Shown piece by piece: positions 1 through 8,088 of a stretch of DNA of 64,000 nt. The translations under genes and the position numbers were made by a program. The stretch comes from GWE2-42-39 sp963662895 (GTDB taxonomy: Bacteria > Bacteroidota > Bacteroidia > Bacteroidales > Prolixibacteraceae): contig OY759981.1 of assembly GCA_963662895.1 (NCBI GenBank), positions 682,001 through 746,000 on the forward strand, read 5' to 3'. Numbering within the stretch: position 1 is the stretch's first letter; every line of letters begins with the position of its first letter. Under the pieces are notes generated by a model. It was not told where the DNA came from. It worked only from the letters and a program-made list of their open reading frames with translations, and did not search any database.

Positions 1-269
1 AGGCGGGGTGCATGAATTGTCATTCCGGGGCGGATTACACGAACCTGCAATCGTATGATGTGGGCACTTTGCTTAGGTGGGACAAGCGAAAGGAAAAACC
101 GCTAATGGATGTACCTACCCTGATCGAAGTATGGCGTACCGCCCCTTACCTTCACGATGGGCGTACGATGTCGGTAGAAGAGGCATTTAAATCATGTGAC
201 CCGGAAGGGGTAAAGGAATTGTCCCCCGAAGAGATAAAAGCCCTGATTGAGTTTGTGCTATCGCTGTAG
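1..269 (+). CDS. C-terminal end of YVTN-propeller/di-heme cytochrome c protein (partial)
   Basis: The 5' part lies outside the window. The visible reading frame opens before the first in-frame ATG and carries a CxxCH haem c motif (CMNCH, bases 9-23) followed by a MauG/cytochrome c peroxidase-like tail with the string YLHDGRTMSVEEAF. The tail is about 80% identical to the last part of the complete paralogue at 5438-7294, so the missing part is probably a signal peptide, a YVTN beta-propeller and a first haem domain. In this family the protein is exported and binds haem c covalently in the periplasm or on the surface. It is the first gene of copy A of a duplicated three-gene cytochrome block. 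Confidence 0.85.
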   Translation, partial: AGCMNCHSGADYTNLQSYDVGTLLRWDKRKEKPLMDVPTLIEVWRTAPYLHDGRTMSVEEAFKSCDPEGVKELSPEEIKALIEFVLSL

Positions 270-270
270 A

Positions 271-478
271 CAAACCGGCAAATAAAAGTGTTGTTTATTC
301 TGCCGCTTTAATTTGCGATCAATATAGAGGAGGGTAACGATTGGTATTTACATCCTTGTATGAATTAGCTGTTTTTTATATAAGAACAGGAGGAGGATCA
401 GGGGTTTTCATCGCAATTATTGCTGGAGTTTATCGGAAGACGAGAATGATAAGGCATGGCTAATTTTTTATAGTTGGG
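271..478 (+). pseudogene. Decayed FISUMP/DUF1566-domain gene (copy A remnant)
   Basis: Reading in shifting frames gives fragments that match the intact gene at 7349-8044: NKSVVYSAALICDQYRGG at about 281-334, then after a frame change NDWYLHP, then RNYCWSLSEDENDKAWL at about 409-459. At least one indel and a stop break it, and no start or signal peptide remains. It occupies the same slot between the cytochrome gene and the HzsA-like gene as its intact paralogue. The rest of the gap to 620 is A/T-rich leader with no feature I can support. Confidence 0.8.
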
Positions 479-620
479 TTAAAATGTAATTACCATACTC
501 ATGGTAGCAGGATTATAGGGTTTTAACTGTCTGTGAATATATTTATTCCGTTGACGGCTTAAATGGACGAATTGTAGGGAGATTCGAAAATTATATAAAC
601 ATAGATTGAAAAATAAACGA

Positions 621-3374
621 ATGAATAAAAAGATTATATCAAAATCATTTGCGATTGTTACGATTATCCTGATAATTAATATTTTATTGGCATGGATAAT
701 TGTTAAGGCCGAAACGAACAGGATAGAACTTGCTAAAACTTTTGCCTCGAATGATATTTCATCTGCGGATAATCCTGAAACTATCCGGTCCCCCAAAGTC
801 GTGAAATCATTACAGGAAGCCCCCTGCATCCAATCTCTCCGGCAGGCCATAAAAGACTTGATCAATACGTATGGAGCAGATTATCCAAACGGAAAAGTAT
901 GCATGGAGGAGATTGATAAACATCTGAATATATACCAGAAAGCAACAGATAACCAGACAAAGGCTAAAGCCGCTTTTGCTTTATCGCAGATACGCCGTAA
1001 GGCTTTGCTGTCCAACCCGGTTGTCAGGGATAATCCGATTTTATTTGTAGTCCGGCATCAGTATGAACGGGACCATGGTTCTACCCATACCGTATATAAT
1101 AAGGGCAAATATGATTATAACGGGCCACAGGGTACCGGGCCTTCAAGACCAGACAAAAATATGCCGGGCGCTACATTAAAAATGCTTGACCTAAAAAAGG
1201 GCGGCAAAATAACAACCATCATAGACTGCCCTGATGGTTGGGTACGGGAACCGGATATTTACTGGGACGGGAAGAGAATTATTTTTTCCATGAAAAAGAA
1301 CAGGAAAGATAATTTTCATATTTATGAGATAAATATTAACGGGAAAGGGCTAAAGCAACTTACTTTTTTAGATGATGTAGATGATGTAAACCCCTTATAC
1401 CTGCCCGATGACAATATTGTATTTTCCTCTTCACGCGAGTTAAAATATGTGCCGTGCAACCGTCACCGGCAGTTTAATATTTACCGCATGAACGCCGATG
1501 GTTCCAATATTGTTCAAATCACCAAAAATCATTGTACAGACAAACCTTCGTGTATTACACCGGACGGGCGGATTATGTATGACCGGTATTATTATGTGGA
1601 CAGGGATTCCCATAATGTGAACAGCGTATGGACGGTGAACCCTGACGGGACCAACCAGGATCAATTCTGGGGAAACCATACCGAAACCCCGGATATTGTA
1701 GTCGATGCCCATATCATTCCCGGCACACAAAAAATTTTAGCCGTATTTGGTTCCTGTCATGATTTTCCTAACGGGGTATTGGCACTGATCGACCGGAGTA
1801 TAGGGGTCGATGGGCCGGAACCGGTGATACGTACCTGGCCTGAAAAGTTTGCAGACTTTGTGGTAGGGGAAACAAACAATGATAATGCGGATATGATTGA
1901 TTATTTCCTGCATCATCGGATCAAAGGATTTTCCGGCATATATTATCAAGACCCCTACCCCATTAACGATAAATATTTTCTTGTATCCCGGATGACCAGT
2001 CATTATATCCAGGCTATTTACCTTGTCGATGTTTTTGGCAATGAGATACTTTTACATAAAGACAGCCTTGGTTGTTTCGACCCCATACCTGTAACTTCGA
2101 GGCAACGTCCTGTAATCAGGCCGTTCCTCCGAAATTTTGAAAATAAAGAAGGCGATTTTTATGTGCAGGATGTTTATGAAGGCCTGAATGGTATTCCCCG
2201 GGGTACCGTGAAATCTCTCAGGGTCGTGGAGGTTCCCGAAAAAAGATATTGGGCTTTTGGTACCCTGCCCTGGAATAATTACAGCACCACATATCCCGGC
2301 ATTAGCTGGCACAATTTTGTAACCAAACGTATCCTTGGCACCGTGCCGGTTGAAGAAGACGGTTCCGCCTGTTTTGAAGTGCCGGCAGATAAATTTATCT
2401 ATTTCCAGCTATTGGACGAAAAGGGGATGATGATTCAATCCATGCGCAGTGGCACTGTAATCCAATCCGGCGAGAGTAAAGGATGTATCGGCTGTCATGA
2501 GAACAGGCTTAGTTCGCCGGTCAACAGAGGAAGCCTGGTTCTGCAGTCAATGAATAGGCCCCCTGAAAAGTTAGATAGTTGGTATGGAAAACCCCGTGAA
2601 TTTAATTATATGGCTGAAGTACAACCCGTGTTTGATAAACATTGCGTGATGTGCCATGACTTTGGAACGAAACCGGGAGAGAAACTAAACCTTGCCCGTG
2701 ATCGCAATGTGATATTTAACACTTCCTATAATGAACTCTGGAGAAAAAAATATGTGGTTGTTACGGGCGCTGGTCCGACCAAAGTACCATCTCCCGAATC
2801 CTGGGGGTCACACGCCAGTCCTTTGGTAAAAACATTACTCAAAGGTCACCAGGGAATTAAACTACCAAAAGAAGAATTTGACCGGATTGTTACCTGGATT
2901 GATTTAAATGCAGTTTTTTATGGCTCTTTTGCCAGTGCATACCCTGAAAACCGGGGCGGCCGTTCGCCGTTAAGCCCGGCAGAAGAAGACAGCTTAAGCA
3001 AATTGACGGAAACAGATGTTTCCAAACAATATGCGCACTATAGTAACCAAGGGCCGTTGATCAGTTTTGACCGGCCATCCGTTAGCCCGATCCTTTCAGG
3101 TTTGCAGCCGGGTGATAAAAATTATAAGGAAGCATTGTCAATTATTGAAAAAGGGAAGGAACGCCTGCTGGACAACCCTCCTTCGGATATGCCGGGCTTT
3201 GAGATCACGCAGGAAAATAACCCGGCAGACCGGTGGCATGAAGATATATACCGGTATTTACGCTGGATTGAAATGAGAAACCGTAAGGCGATAAGAGAAG
3301 GCGAAAAGATGTATGACACGGATCAACCGACGTTTGATGAATGGATGAACCAAAAATCCTCTTCTGTAAAATAA
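621..3374 (+). CDS. HzsA-related propeller/di-heme cytochrome c, copy A
   Basis: The protein has 917 residues from the ATG at 621. I preferred this to an upstream in-frame TTG at 606 because the paralogue at 8089 starts at the same point. An N-terminal hydrophobic segment (about residues 5-30) suggests a signal anchor. A TolB/WD40-like propeller fills roughly residues 120-430, with repeats such as NIYRMNADGSN. The C-terminal half carries two haem c motifs, CIGCH at about 622 and CVMCH at about 675. The arrangement resembles the alpha subunit of hydrazine synthase, a family annotated as HzsA-related, but no beta or gamma subunit genes are nearby, so hydrazine synthesis is not implied. It is probably an exported electron-transfer or redox enzyme of unknown substrate. 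It sits directly before the DAHP synthase. Confidence 0.8.
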   Translation: MNKKIISKSFAIVTIILIINILLAWIIVKAETNRIELAKTFASNDISSADNPETIRSPKVVKSLQEAPCIQSLRQAIKDLINTYGADYPNGKVCMEEIDKHLNIYQKATDNQTKAKAAFALSQIRRKALLSNPVVRDNPILFVVRHQYERDHGSTHTVYNKGKYDYNGPQGTGPSRPDKNMPGATLKMLDLKKGGKITTIIDCPDGWVREPDIYWDGKRIIFSMKKNRKDNFHIYEININGKGLKQLTFLDDVDDVNPLYLPDDNIVFSSSRELKYVPCNRHRQFNIYRMNADGSNIVQITKNHCTDKPSCITPDGRIMYDRYYYVDRDSHNVNSVWTVNPDGTNQDQFWGNHTETPDIVVDAHIIPGTQKILAVFGSCHDFPNGVLALIDRSIGVDGPEPVIRTWPEKFADFVVGETNNDNADMIDYFLHHRIKGFSGIYYQDPYPINDKYFLVSRMTSHYIQAIYLVDVFGNEILLHKDSLGCFDPIPVTSRQRPVIRPFLRNFENKEGDFYVQDVYEGLNGIPRGTVKSLRVVEVPEKRYWAFGTLPWNNYSTTYPGISWHNFVTKRILGTVPVEEDGSACFEVPADKFIYFQLLDEKGMMIQSMRSGTVIQSGESKGCIGCHENRLSSPVNRGSLVLQSMNRPPEKLDSWYGKPREFNYMAEVQPVFDKHCVMCHDFGTKPGEKLNLARDRNVIFNTSYNELWRKKYVVVTGAGPTKVPSPESWGSHASPLVKTLLKGHQGIKLPKEEFDRIVTWIDLNAVFYGSFASAYPENRGGRSPLSPAEEDSLSKLTETDVSKQYAHYSNQGPLISFDRPSVSPILSGLQPGDKNYKEALSIIEKGKERLLDNPPSDMPGFEITQENNPADRWHEDIYRYLRWIEMRNRKAIREGEKMYDTDQPTFDEWMNQKSSSVK

Positions 3375-3379
3375 GGACT

Positions 3380-4195
3380 ATGAAATTATCACGATTAGAG
3401 AGTATAGATAAGTGTGGCTTGCCTGTAAACCCGTATTTTATTGTAGCAGGTCCCTGTAGTGCAGAAAGCCGTGAACAAATATTGGCAATTGCCAAAACTT
3501 TGGCATCAGAAAAAATCAGTTGCTTTCGGGCAGGAGCATGGAAACCGCGGACATCACCCGGTTCGTTTGAAGGATTTGGAGAAAAGGCCCTGGATTGGCT
3601 GGTTGAGGCACGGGATTTATATAAGATTGATGTATGTACAGAAGTAGCTTTGCCTCAGCATGTAGAGGCCTGCCTTGAAAGAAATATTCGTGTGGCCTGG
3701 ATTGGTGCCAGGACAACATCAAGCCCGTTTGCTGTTCAGGAACTGGCCAACGCTATGAAAGGAACAGATATGTGTGTGTTGGTTAAAAATCCAATTTGTC
3801 CGGAAGTAAAACTTTGGATTGGTGCGATAGAAAGAATATATAACTCAGGCATAACAAAAATTGTGGCTGTACATCGTGGCTTTAGTATGCCTGCAAAAAG
3901 TAATTACCGGTATCCTCCTCTCTGGAACCTGGTTGACGAATTTAGAAAATATCTGCCGGCTATCCCACTAATCTGTGACCCGAGCCATATTTGCGGAAAT
4001 ACCGCATTCATTAAAAATATTATTCAGAAAACGTTAAAATTCCGGTATGATGGATATATGATAGAGGTTCATAATTTCCCTGCACTGGCAATGACAGACA
4101 GAGCACAACAGTTATCTCTTACCGGGTTTCACAACATATTGGGAGAACTTAGAGAATTTAATGAGATTATCACAAAATATACACAGAGCTTATAA
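3380..4195 (+). CDS. 3-deoxy-7-phosphoheptulonate (DAHP) synthase, short form
   Basis: It condenses PEP and erythrose-4-phosphate, the first step to chorismate. The product has 271 residues from ATG 3380, five bases after the previous stop and preceded by AAGGA. The longer frame from 3341 would overlap the previous gene. The type I DAHP synthase fold is clear: AGPCSAES at residues 23-30, RAGAWKPRTSP at 50-60, an AVHRGF strand and a CDPSH motif near the C-terminus. There is no fused chorismate mutase domain, unlike many Bacteroidota homologues. It is followed 77 bases later by a chorismatase gene, so it probably serves as a dedicated copy boosting chorismate for that enzyme rather than the housekeeping aro enzyme; this is inference from context. 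Confidence 0.88.
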   Translation: MKLSRLESIDKCGLPVNPYFIVAGPCSAESREQILAIAKTLASEKISCFRAGAWKPRTSPGSFEGFGEKALDWLVEARDLYKIDVCTEVALPQHVEACLERNIRVAWIGARTTSSPFAVQELANAMKGTDMCVLVKNPICPEVKLWIGAIERIYNSGITKIVAVHRGFSMPAKSNYRYPPLWNLVDEFRKYLPAIPLICDPSHICGNTAFIKNIIQKTLKFRYDGYMIEVHNFPALAMTDRAQQLSLTGFHNILGELREFNEIITKYTQSL

Positions 4196-4272
4196 AAACA
4201 GGTGGATAGCAGATAATTAAGGGACCTGTAAATAAGATACTATTTAGAATAACATAAACCCAAAAAACTATA

Positions 4273-5412
4273 ATGACAATGAAAATTATCCCACAAAAGG
4301 AATCAGCATTAGAGAAACAAATCATTCCGGAAATAGAAATAATAAATTTTGAGCACCAAAATATAAAACAACATTTTATAACAGCATATCCGCCTAAATG
4401 CAGAGACACAACTTTTTTGTTGAAGTATATAACAAAATATATTCGGGATAATGACATCAAGATACTTTCCCAATTTGTTTTTGGCAGCCCTGGAATGTGT
4501 GAGAAAGGACTATTTAATCCAGGGAGAAACGACTGGCCGGTGACTTATATTCATGGAGATATGGCCACATCCCGTTTACTATATGGTACTCAAATGTATT
4601 CAATATCAGGCAGTACCTGTACTCCTGTTTTTCTGAATGGTTCATTGGTGGGAACGCGCTATGAGGATGAAGATGCTGAATATTGTTTTTTGGGGGATAT
4701 TTGTCCCAATGATAAAAATCTTTCTTCCTCTGAACAAACCCTCCAAACATTCGGGAATATAAAGAAGGTATTGGAGACAACCGGCATGAATTTTTCACAT
4801 GTAGTACGTACCTGGTTTTACCTGGATAAATTATATGACTGGTATTCTGAATTCAATGAGGTGCGTACCGCATTTTTCAGGGAGCAGGGAATTTTTGATA
4901 ATCTTGTACCTGCAAGTACAGGTATTGGTGCAGGTAATTTACATGGAACCTGTTTGGTCTCCGGTGTTTTTGCAGTTAAACCCAAACATCCGGATGTTCA
5001 TATCATATCAATCCCTTCCCCCCTGCAATGTGAAGCATCTGAATACAAAAGTTCTTTTAGTCGTGCCGTGGAAATCCAGTTTCCGGCACACAGACAGTTA
5101 TATATTTCCGGGACGGCAAGTATCGATAGCAATGGAAATTCTATTCATATAGGGAATATCAATAACCAAATTGATGAAACAATGAAAGTTATCGGGCAAA
5201 TTATTGAATCCCGTTCCATGAGTTGGTCTGATGCAGTGCGTGCAATTGCATACTTTAAGGACATCACACATGCAACTGAATTCTCCGATTATTGTGAAAA
5301 AAAACATTTACCATATTTCCCGGTTTGTTACAGCCAAAGTGATATTTGCCGTCAGGAGCTTTTATTCGAGATGGAAATAGATTTTATCAGAATCAATGAT
5401 GATGGGAAATAA
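4273..5412 (+). CDS. Chorismatase (FkbO/Hyg5/XanB2 family), probably forming 3-hydroxybenzoate
   Basis: The 379-residue protein has the two-part RidA/YjgF-like fold of chorismatases. Visible marks are YSISGSTC and TGIGAGNLHGTC in the first half, YISGTASID in the second, and the C-terminal motif CRQELLFE. Family members hydrolyse or rearrange chorismate to dihydroxycyclohexadiene carboxylate (FkbO type) or to 3- or 4-hydroxybenzoate (Hyg5, XanB2). From memory, the 3-hydroxybenzoate type carries a Cys seven residues before the catalytic Glu; here C359 and E366 keep that spacing, which points to the Hyg5/XanB2 type. No signal peptide is seen, so it is cytoplasmic. It lies behind DAHP synthase and before a haem-protein block. 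No hydroxybenzoate-using genes are visible nearby. Confidence 0.8.
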   Translation: MTMKIIPQKESALEKQIIPEIEIINFEHQNIKQHFITAYPPKCRDTTFLLKYITKYIRDNDIKILSQFVFGSPGMCEKGLFNPGRNDWPVTYIHGDMATSRLLYGTQMYSISGSTCTPVFLNGSLVGTRYEDEDAEYCFLGDICPNDKNLSSSEQTLQTFGNIKKVLETTGMNFSHVVRTWFYLDKLYDWYSEFNEVRTAFFREQGIFDNLVPASTGIGAGNLHGTCLVSGVFAVKPKHPDVHIISIPSPLQCEASEYKSSFSRAVEIQFPAHRQLYISGTASIDSNGNSIHIGNINNQIDETMKVIGQIIESRSMSWSDAVRAIAYFKDITHATEFSDYCEKKHLPYFPVCYSQSDICRQELLFEMEIDFIRINDDGK

Positions 5413-5437
5413 CATCTTTTAAAAAAGAAAAGGAGGC

Positions 5438-7294
5438 TTGATGATGAAAAGATTTCATTACAAAAGGATAATAACATTTTTTGCACTGTTATTCTCTGTG
5501 ATATTTATCCAGGGGAATAAACGAGCTAACAGTGATGGTAACAGCTATTTATCGCCGGAAAGTATAATTACAGACAGTAATGGAAAGTATGTTTATGTAG
5601 CCATGGCGACAGCTAATTATGTCGCAGTCGTTGATGCCCGGTCCAGGAAAGTAATACGAAAGATATATGTTTCTGAAAAACCTTCTGGATTAGCTCTTTC
5701 TCCTGTTCAATCCCTGCTATTTGTTACGGGAGGAATTTCATCAGGTAAGGTTTATAAGATCAAACCAGGGACAGGCAAGATTATATCTGAAATTAACGTT
5801 GGGCACAGCCCGGTAGCACCTGTGCTAAGCCCGGACGGAAAAACTCTTTATGTTTCCAGCCGCTTTGGGAATTATGTCTCAGAAATTGACGTGGATAAAA
5901 ATATTGTTGTTCACAACATTCCTGTTCCCCGGGAACCTGTTGCAGCAGCTATAACTCCGGACGGTAAATTTTTGTTTATTGGACATTTGTTACCGGATGT
6001 TCCCTCTGACAGCAGCCATATTGCGGCATCGGTAAGTGTTATTAACACTTCAAAACATAGTGTGACCAATAATATTTTATTGCCTGACGGTTCAACGGAT
6101 TTACACGGAATGGCCATGTCTACTGACGGTAAATACGGATATATAACCCACCAGATTGCGTTTTACAGTTTGCCGACGAATCAACTTGAAAGAGGATGGA
6201 TGAACACCAATGTTTTTACGATACTGGATGTCAAAAAACAGAATGTTCTTACCTCTGTTTTACTGGATGATGTTGATTTGGGGGCAGCTAATCCGCGGGG
6301 GATAGCGGTAAGTAATGATGGCAACTTACTTGTTGTGGCTCATGGAGGAACTAATGAAATCAGTATCATTGACAGGAATGCACTACACGAGAAAATTGAC
6401 AGGGTGAATGAGGGCGAACAGGTCACTGTTGTTTCCAGGAGGATAGAAGATGTTCAAACCGATTTTTCTTTTCTTGTGGGATTAAGAGACCGTGTATCCC
6501 TGAAAGGCATAGGGGCGCGAGGGGTAACCACGGCAGGCGGTAATATTTTTGTCAGCGAATATTTTTCGGGTAGCATAGAAATAGTTAATCCACATAATTT
6601 ACAACATATAGAATTTTTGTCCCTGGGCAAAGAACCGGAAATGAGCGCACAGAGACGCGGAGAAATGCTTTTTAATGATGCTGCAGGATGTTTTCAGCAG
6701 TGGCAGAGTTGTGCCAGTTGCCACCCGGATGCAAGAATGGATGGATTAAACTGGGATTTATTGAATGATGGAATAGGAAACCCCAAAAATGTAAAGAGTT
6801 TGCTTTTATCCCATAATACACCGCCGGTAATGGGACATGGAGTGAGGGCGAGCGCCGAAGTAGCGGTACGGTCGGGCTTCAAATATATTTTGTTTTCCAC
6901 CCCGGAAGAGAAAGATGCCATTGCTGTTGACGAGTACCTGAAAAATGAACAAGCTGTTCCAAGTCCTTACTTAGTCAACGGGAAACTCAGTGAACGGGCA
7001 AAAACCGGCAAAAAGTTATTCGAACAGGCCGGGTGTATAAATTGTCATTCCGGCTCTTATTACACGAATATGAGGTCGTATGATGTCGGCACATTGCGAA
7101 GATGGGACAGGACCAAAGAAAAACCGCCCCTTGATGTACCAACGCTGATTGAAGTCTGGCGTACTGCTCCGTATCTTCATGATGGCCGTACCATGTCTGT
7201 TGAAGAAGCTTTTAGTTCATGTGATCCCGGGGGAGTAAAGGGATTGTCATCCGAAGATATAAAAGCATTATCAGAGTATGTATTATCGCTTTAA
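5438..7294 (+). CDS. YVTN beta-propeller/di-heme cytochrome c protein, copy B
   Basis: The protein has 618 residues. A signal peptide (about 1-30) leads into a YVTN-type seven-bladed propeller (about 35-395) with repeats such as SPDGKTLYVSSR and TPDGKFLFIGH. A MauG/cytochrome c peroxidase-like module follows, with haem motifs CASCH at 425-429 and CINCH at 533-537. Proteins of this architecture are exported di-heme redox proteins. Whether it is a peroxidase, an oxidase or an electron carrier cannot be told here. It starts 25 bases after the chorismatase stop, so the two are probably co-transcribed, and it opens copy B of the cytochrome block. Confidence 0.85.
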   Translation: MMMKRFHYKRIITFFALLFSVIFIQGNKRANSDGNSYLSPESIITDSNGKYVYVAMATANYVAVVDARSRKVIRKIYVSEKPSGLALSPVQSLLFVTGGISSGKVYKIKPGTGKIISEINVGHSPVAPVLSPDGKTLYVSSRFGNYVSEIDVDKNIVVHNIPVPREPVAAAITPDGKFLFIGHLLPDVPSDSSHIAASVSVINTSKHSVTNNILLPDGSTDLHGMAMSTDGKYGYITHQIAFYSLPTNQLERGWMNTNVFTILDVKKQNVLTSVLLDDVDLGAANPRGIAVSNDGNLLVVAHGGTNEISIIDRNALHEKIDRVNEGEQVTVVSRRIEDVQTDFSFLVGLRDRVSLKGIGARGVTTAGGNIFVSEYFSGSIEIVNPHNLQHIEFLSLGKEPEMSAQRRGEMLFNDAAGCFQQWQSCASCHPDARMDGLNWDLLNDGIGNPKNVKSLLLSHNTPPVMGHGVRASAEVAVRSGFKYILFSTPEEKDAIAVDEYLKNEQAVPSPYLVNGKLSERAKTGKKLFEQAGCINCHSGSYYTNMRSYDVGTLRRWDRTKEKPPLDVPTLIEVWRTAPYLHDGRTMSVEEAFSSCDPGGVKGLSSEDIKALSEYVLSL

Positions 7295-7348
7295 CAGATG
7301 ATTAGGTTGTATTTGAAATTCAATATGTAAAACTTTAAACCAGAAACG

Positions 7349-8044
7349 ATGGGGAAAATATTCAGTTTATCATTATTACTTCTTTTGTCTGTAACCGTTT
7401 TTCCTCAGGCAAAGGGGGAAAGGGATACAGAATTAGATATAATCTTTAAAGTATTAGAAGAATCTGACCATATAATCACAGATAATCAGATCGTTAGCTT
7501 ATTAGATTCACTTGATCAGGAGGAGATTAAAAATGCAAATAACAAAGAGAATATATCCAGGATTAATGAAAACGGGGATACGATTTATGCTATTGGCGAT
7601 AAAGCCCGGGGGGGTATTGTATTTTGGGTGGATGAAAGTGGATGCCACGGGTTGGTAGCAGCTGAAACAGATCAGGCCGAAGAAGTTACGTTCTGTAAAG
7701 GGAAAACAAGTACCTTAAAAGGGGATAGTATATATGCCGGGAAGTATAATACGAAACAAATTGTAACTAATAAAAGTGTTGGTTATTCAGCCGCTTTAAT
7801 TTGTGATCGATACCGGGGAGGAGGATATAATGATTGGTACCTGCCTTCAAAGTATGAACTAAAGCTGTTATATATACAATACAGGAAAGGGAAGGTCGGT
7901 TATTTTGCACGCGATTATTACTGGAGTTCTTCTGAAGATGTTAATGATGTGGCCTGGTTATTCCGGTTTTATGACGGACAATTATATAATTATCCGAAGT
8001 ATGGTTCTACTGCGTTCAGAGTAAGGGCTGTCAGGGCTTTTTAA
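7349..8044 (+). CDS. Secreted FISUMP/DUF1566-domain protein
   Basis: The 231-residue product has a clear signal peptide (about 1-23). A charged linker leads to a DUF1566/FISUMP-like domain from about residue 78, opening with GDKARGGIVFWV and closing with DYYWSSSEDVNDVAW and FRVRAVRAF. This domain is common in surface or secreted proteins of Bacteroidota and Fibrobacteres and is related to C-type-lectin-like adhesin folds. The exact role is unknown. It lies between the two cytochrome genes of copy B with short gaps (54 and 44 bases), suggesting one transcript. Its counterpart in copy A is broken (271-478). Confidence 0.8.
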   Translation: MGKIFSLSLLLLLSVTVFPQAKGERDTELDIIFKVLEESDHIITDNQIVSLLDSLDQEEIKNANNKENISRINENGDTIYAIGDKARGGIVFWVDESGCHGLVAAETDQAEEVTFCKGKTSTLKGDSIYAGKYNTKQIVTNKSVGYSAALICDRYRGGGYNDWYLPSKYELKLLYIQYRKGKVGYFARDYYWSSSEDVNDVAWLFRFYDGQLYNYPKYGSTAFRVRAVRAF

Positions 8045-8088
8045 CCTTCCTGAAAAACGGATATAATTATGACTGTAAATAAACTATA

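Noticed and set aside
3341..3379. Upstream start for the DAHP synthase
   Set aside because: It overlaps the HzsA-like gene and the added residues copy that gene's out-of-frame sequence; ATG 3380 has AAGGA before it.
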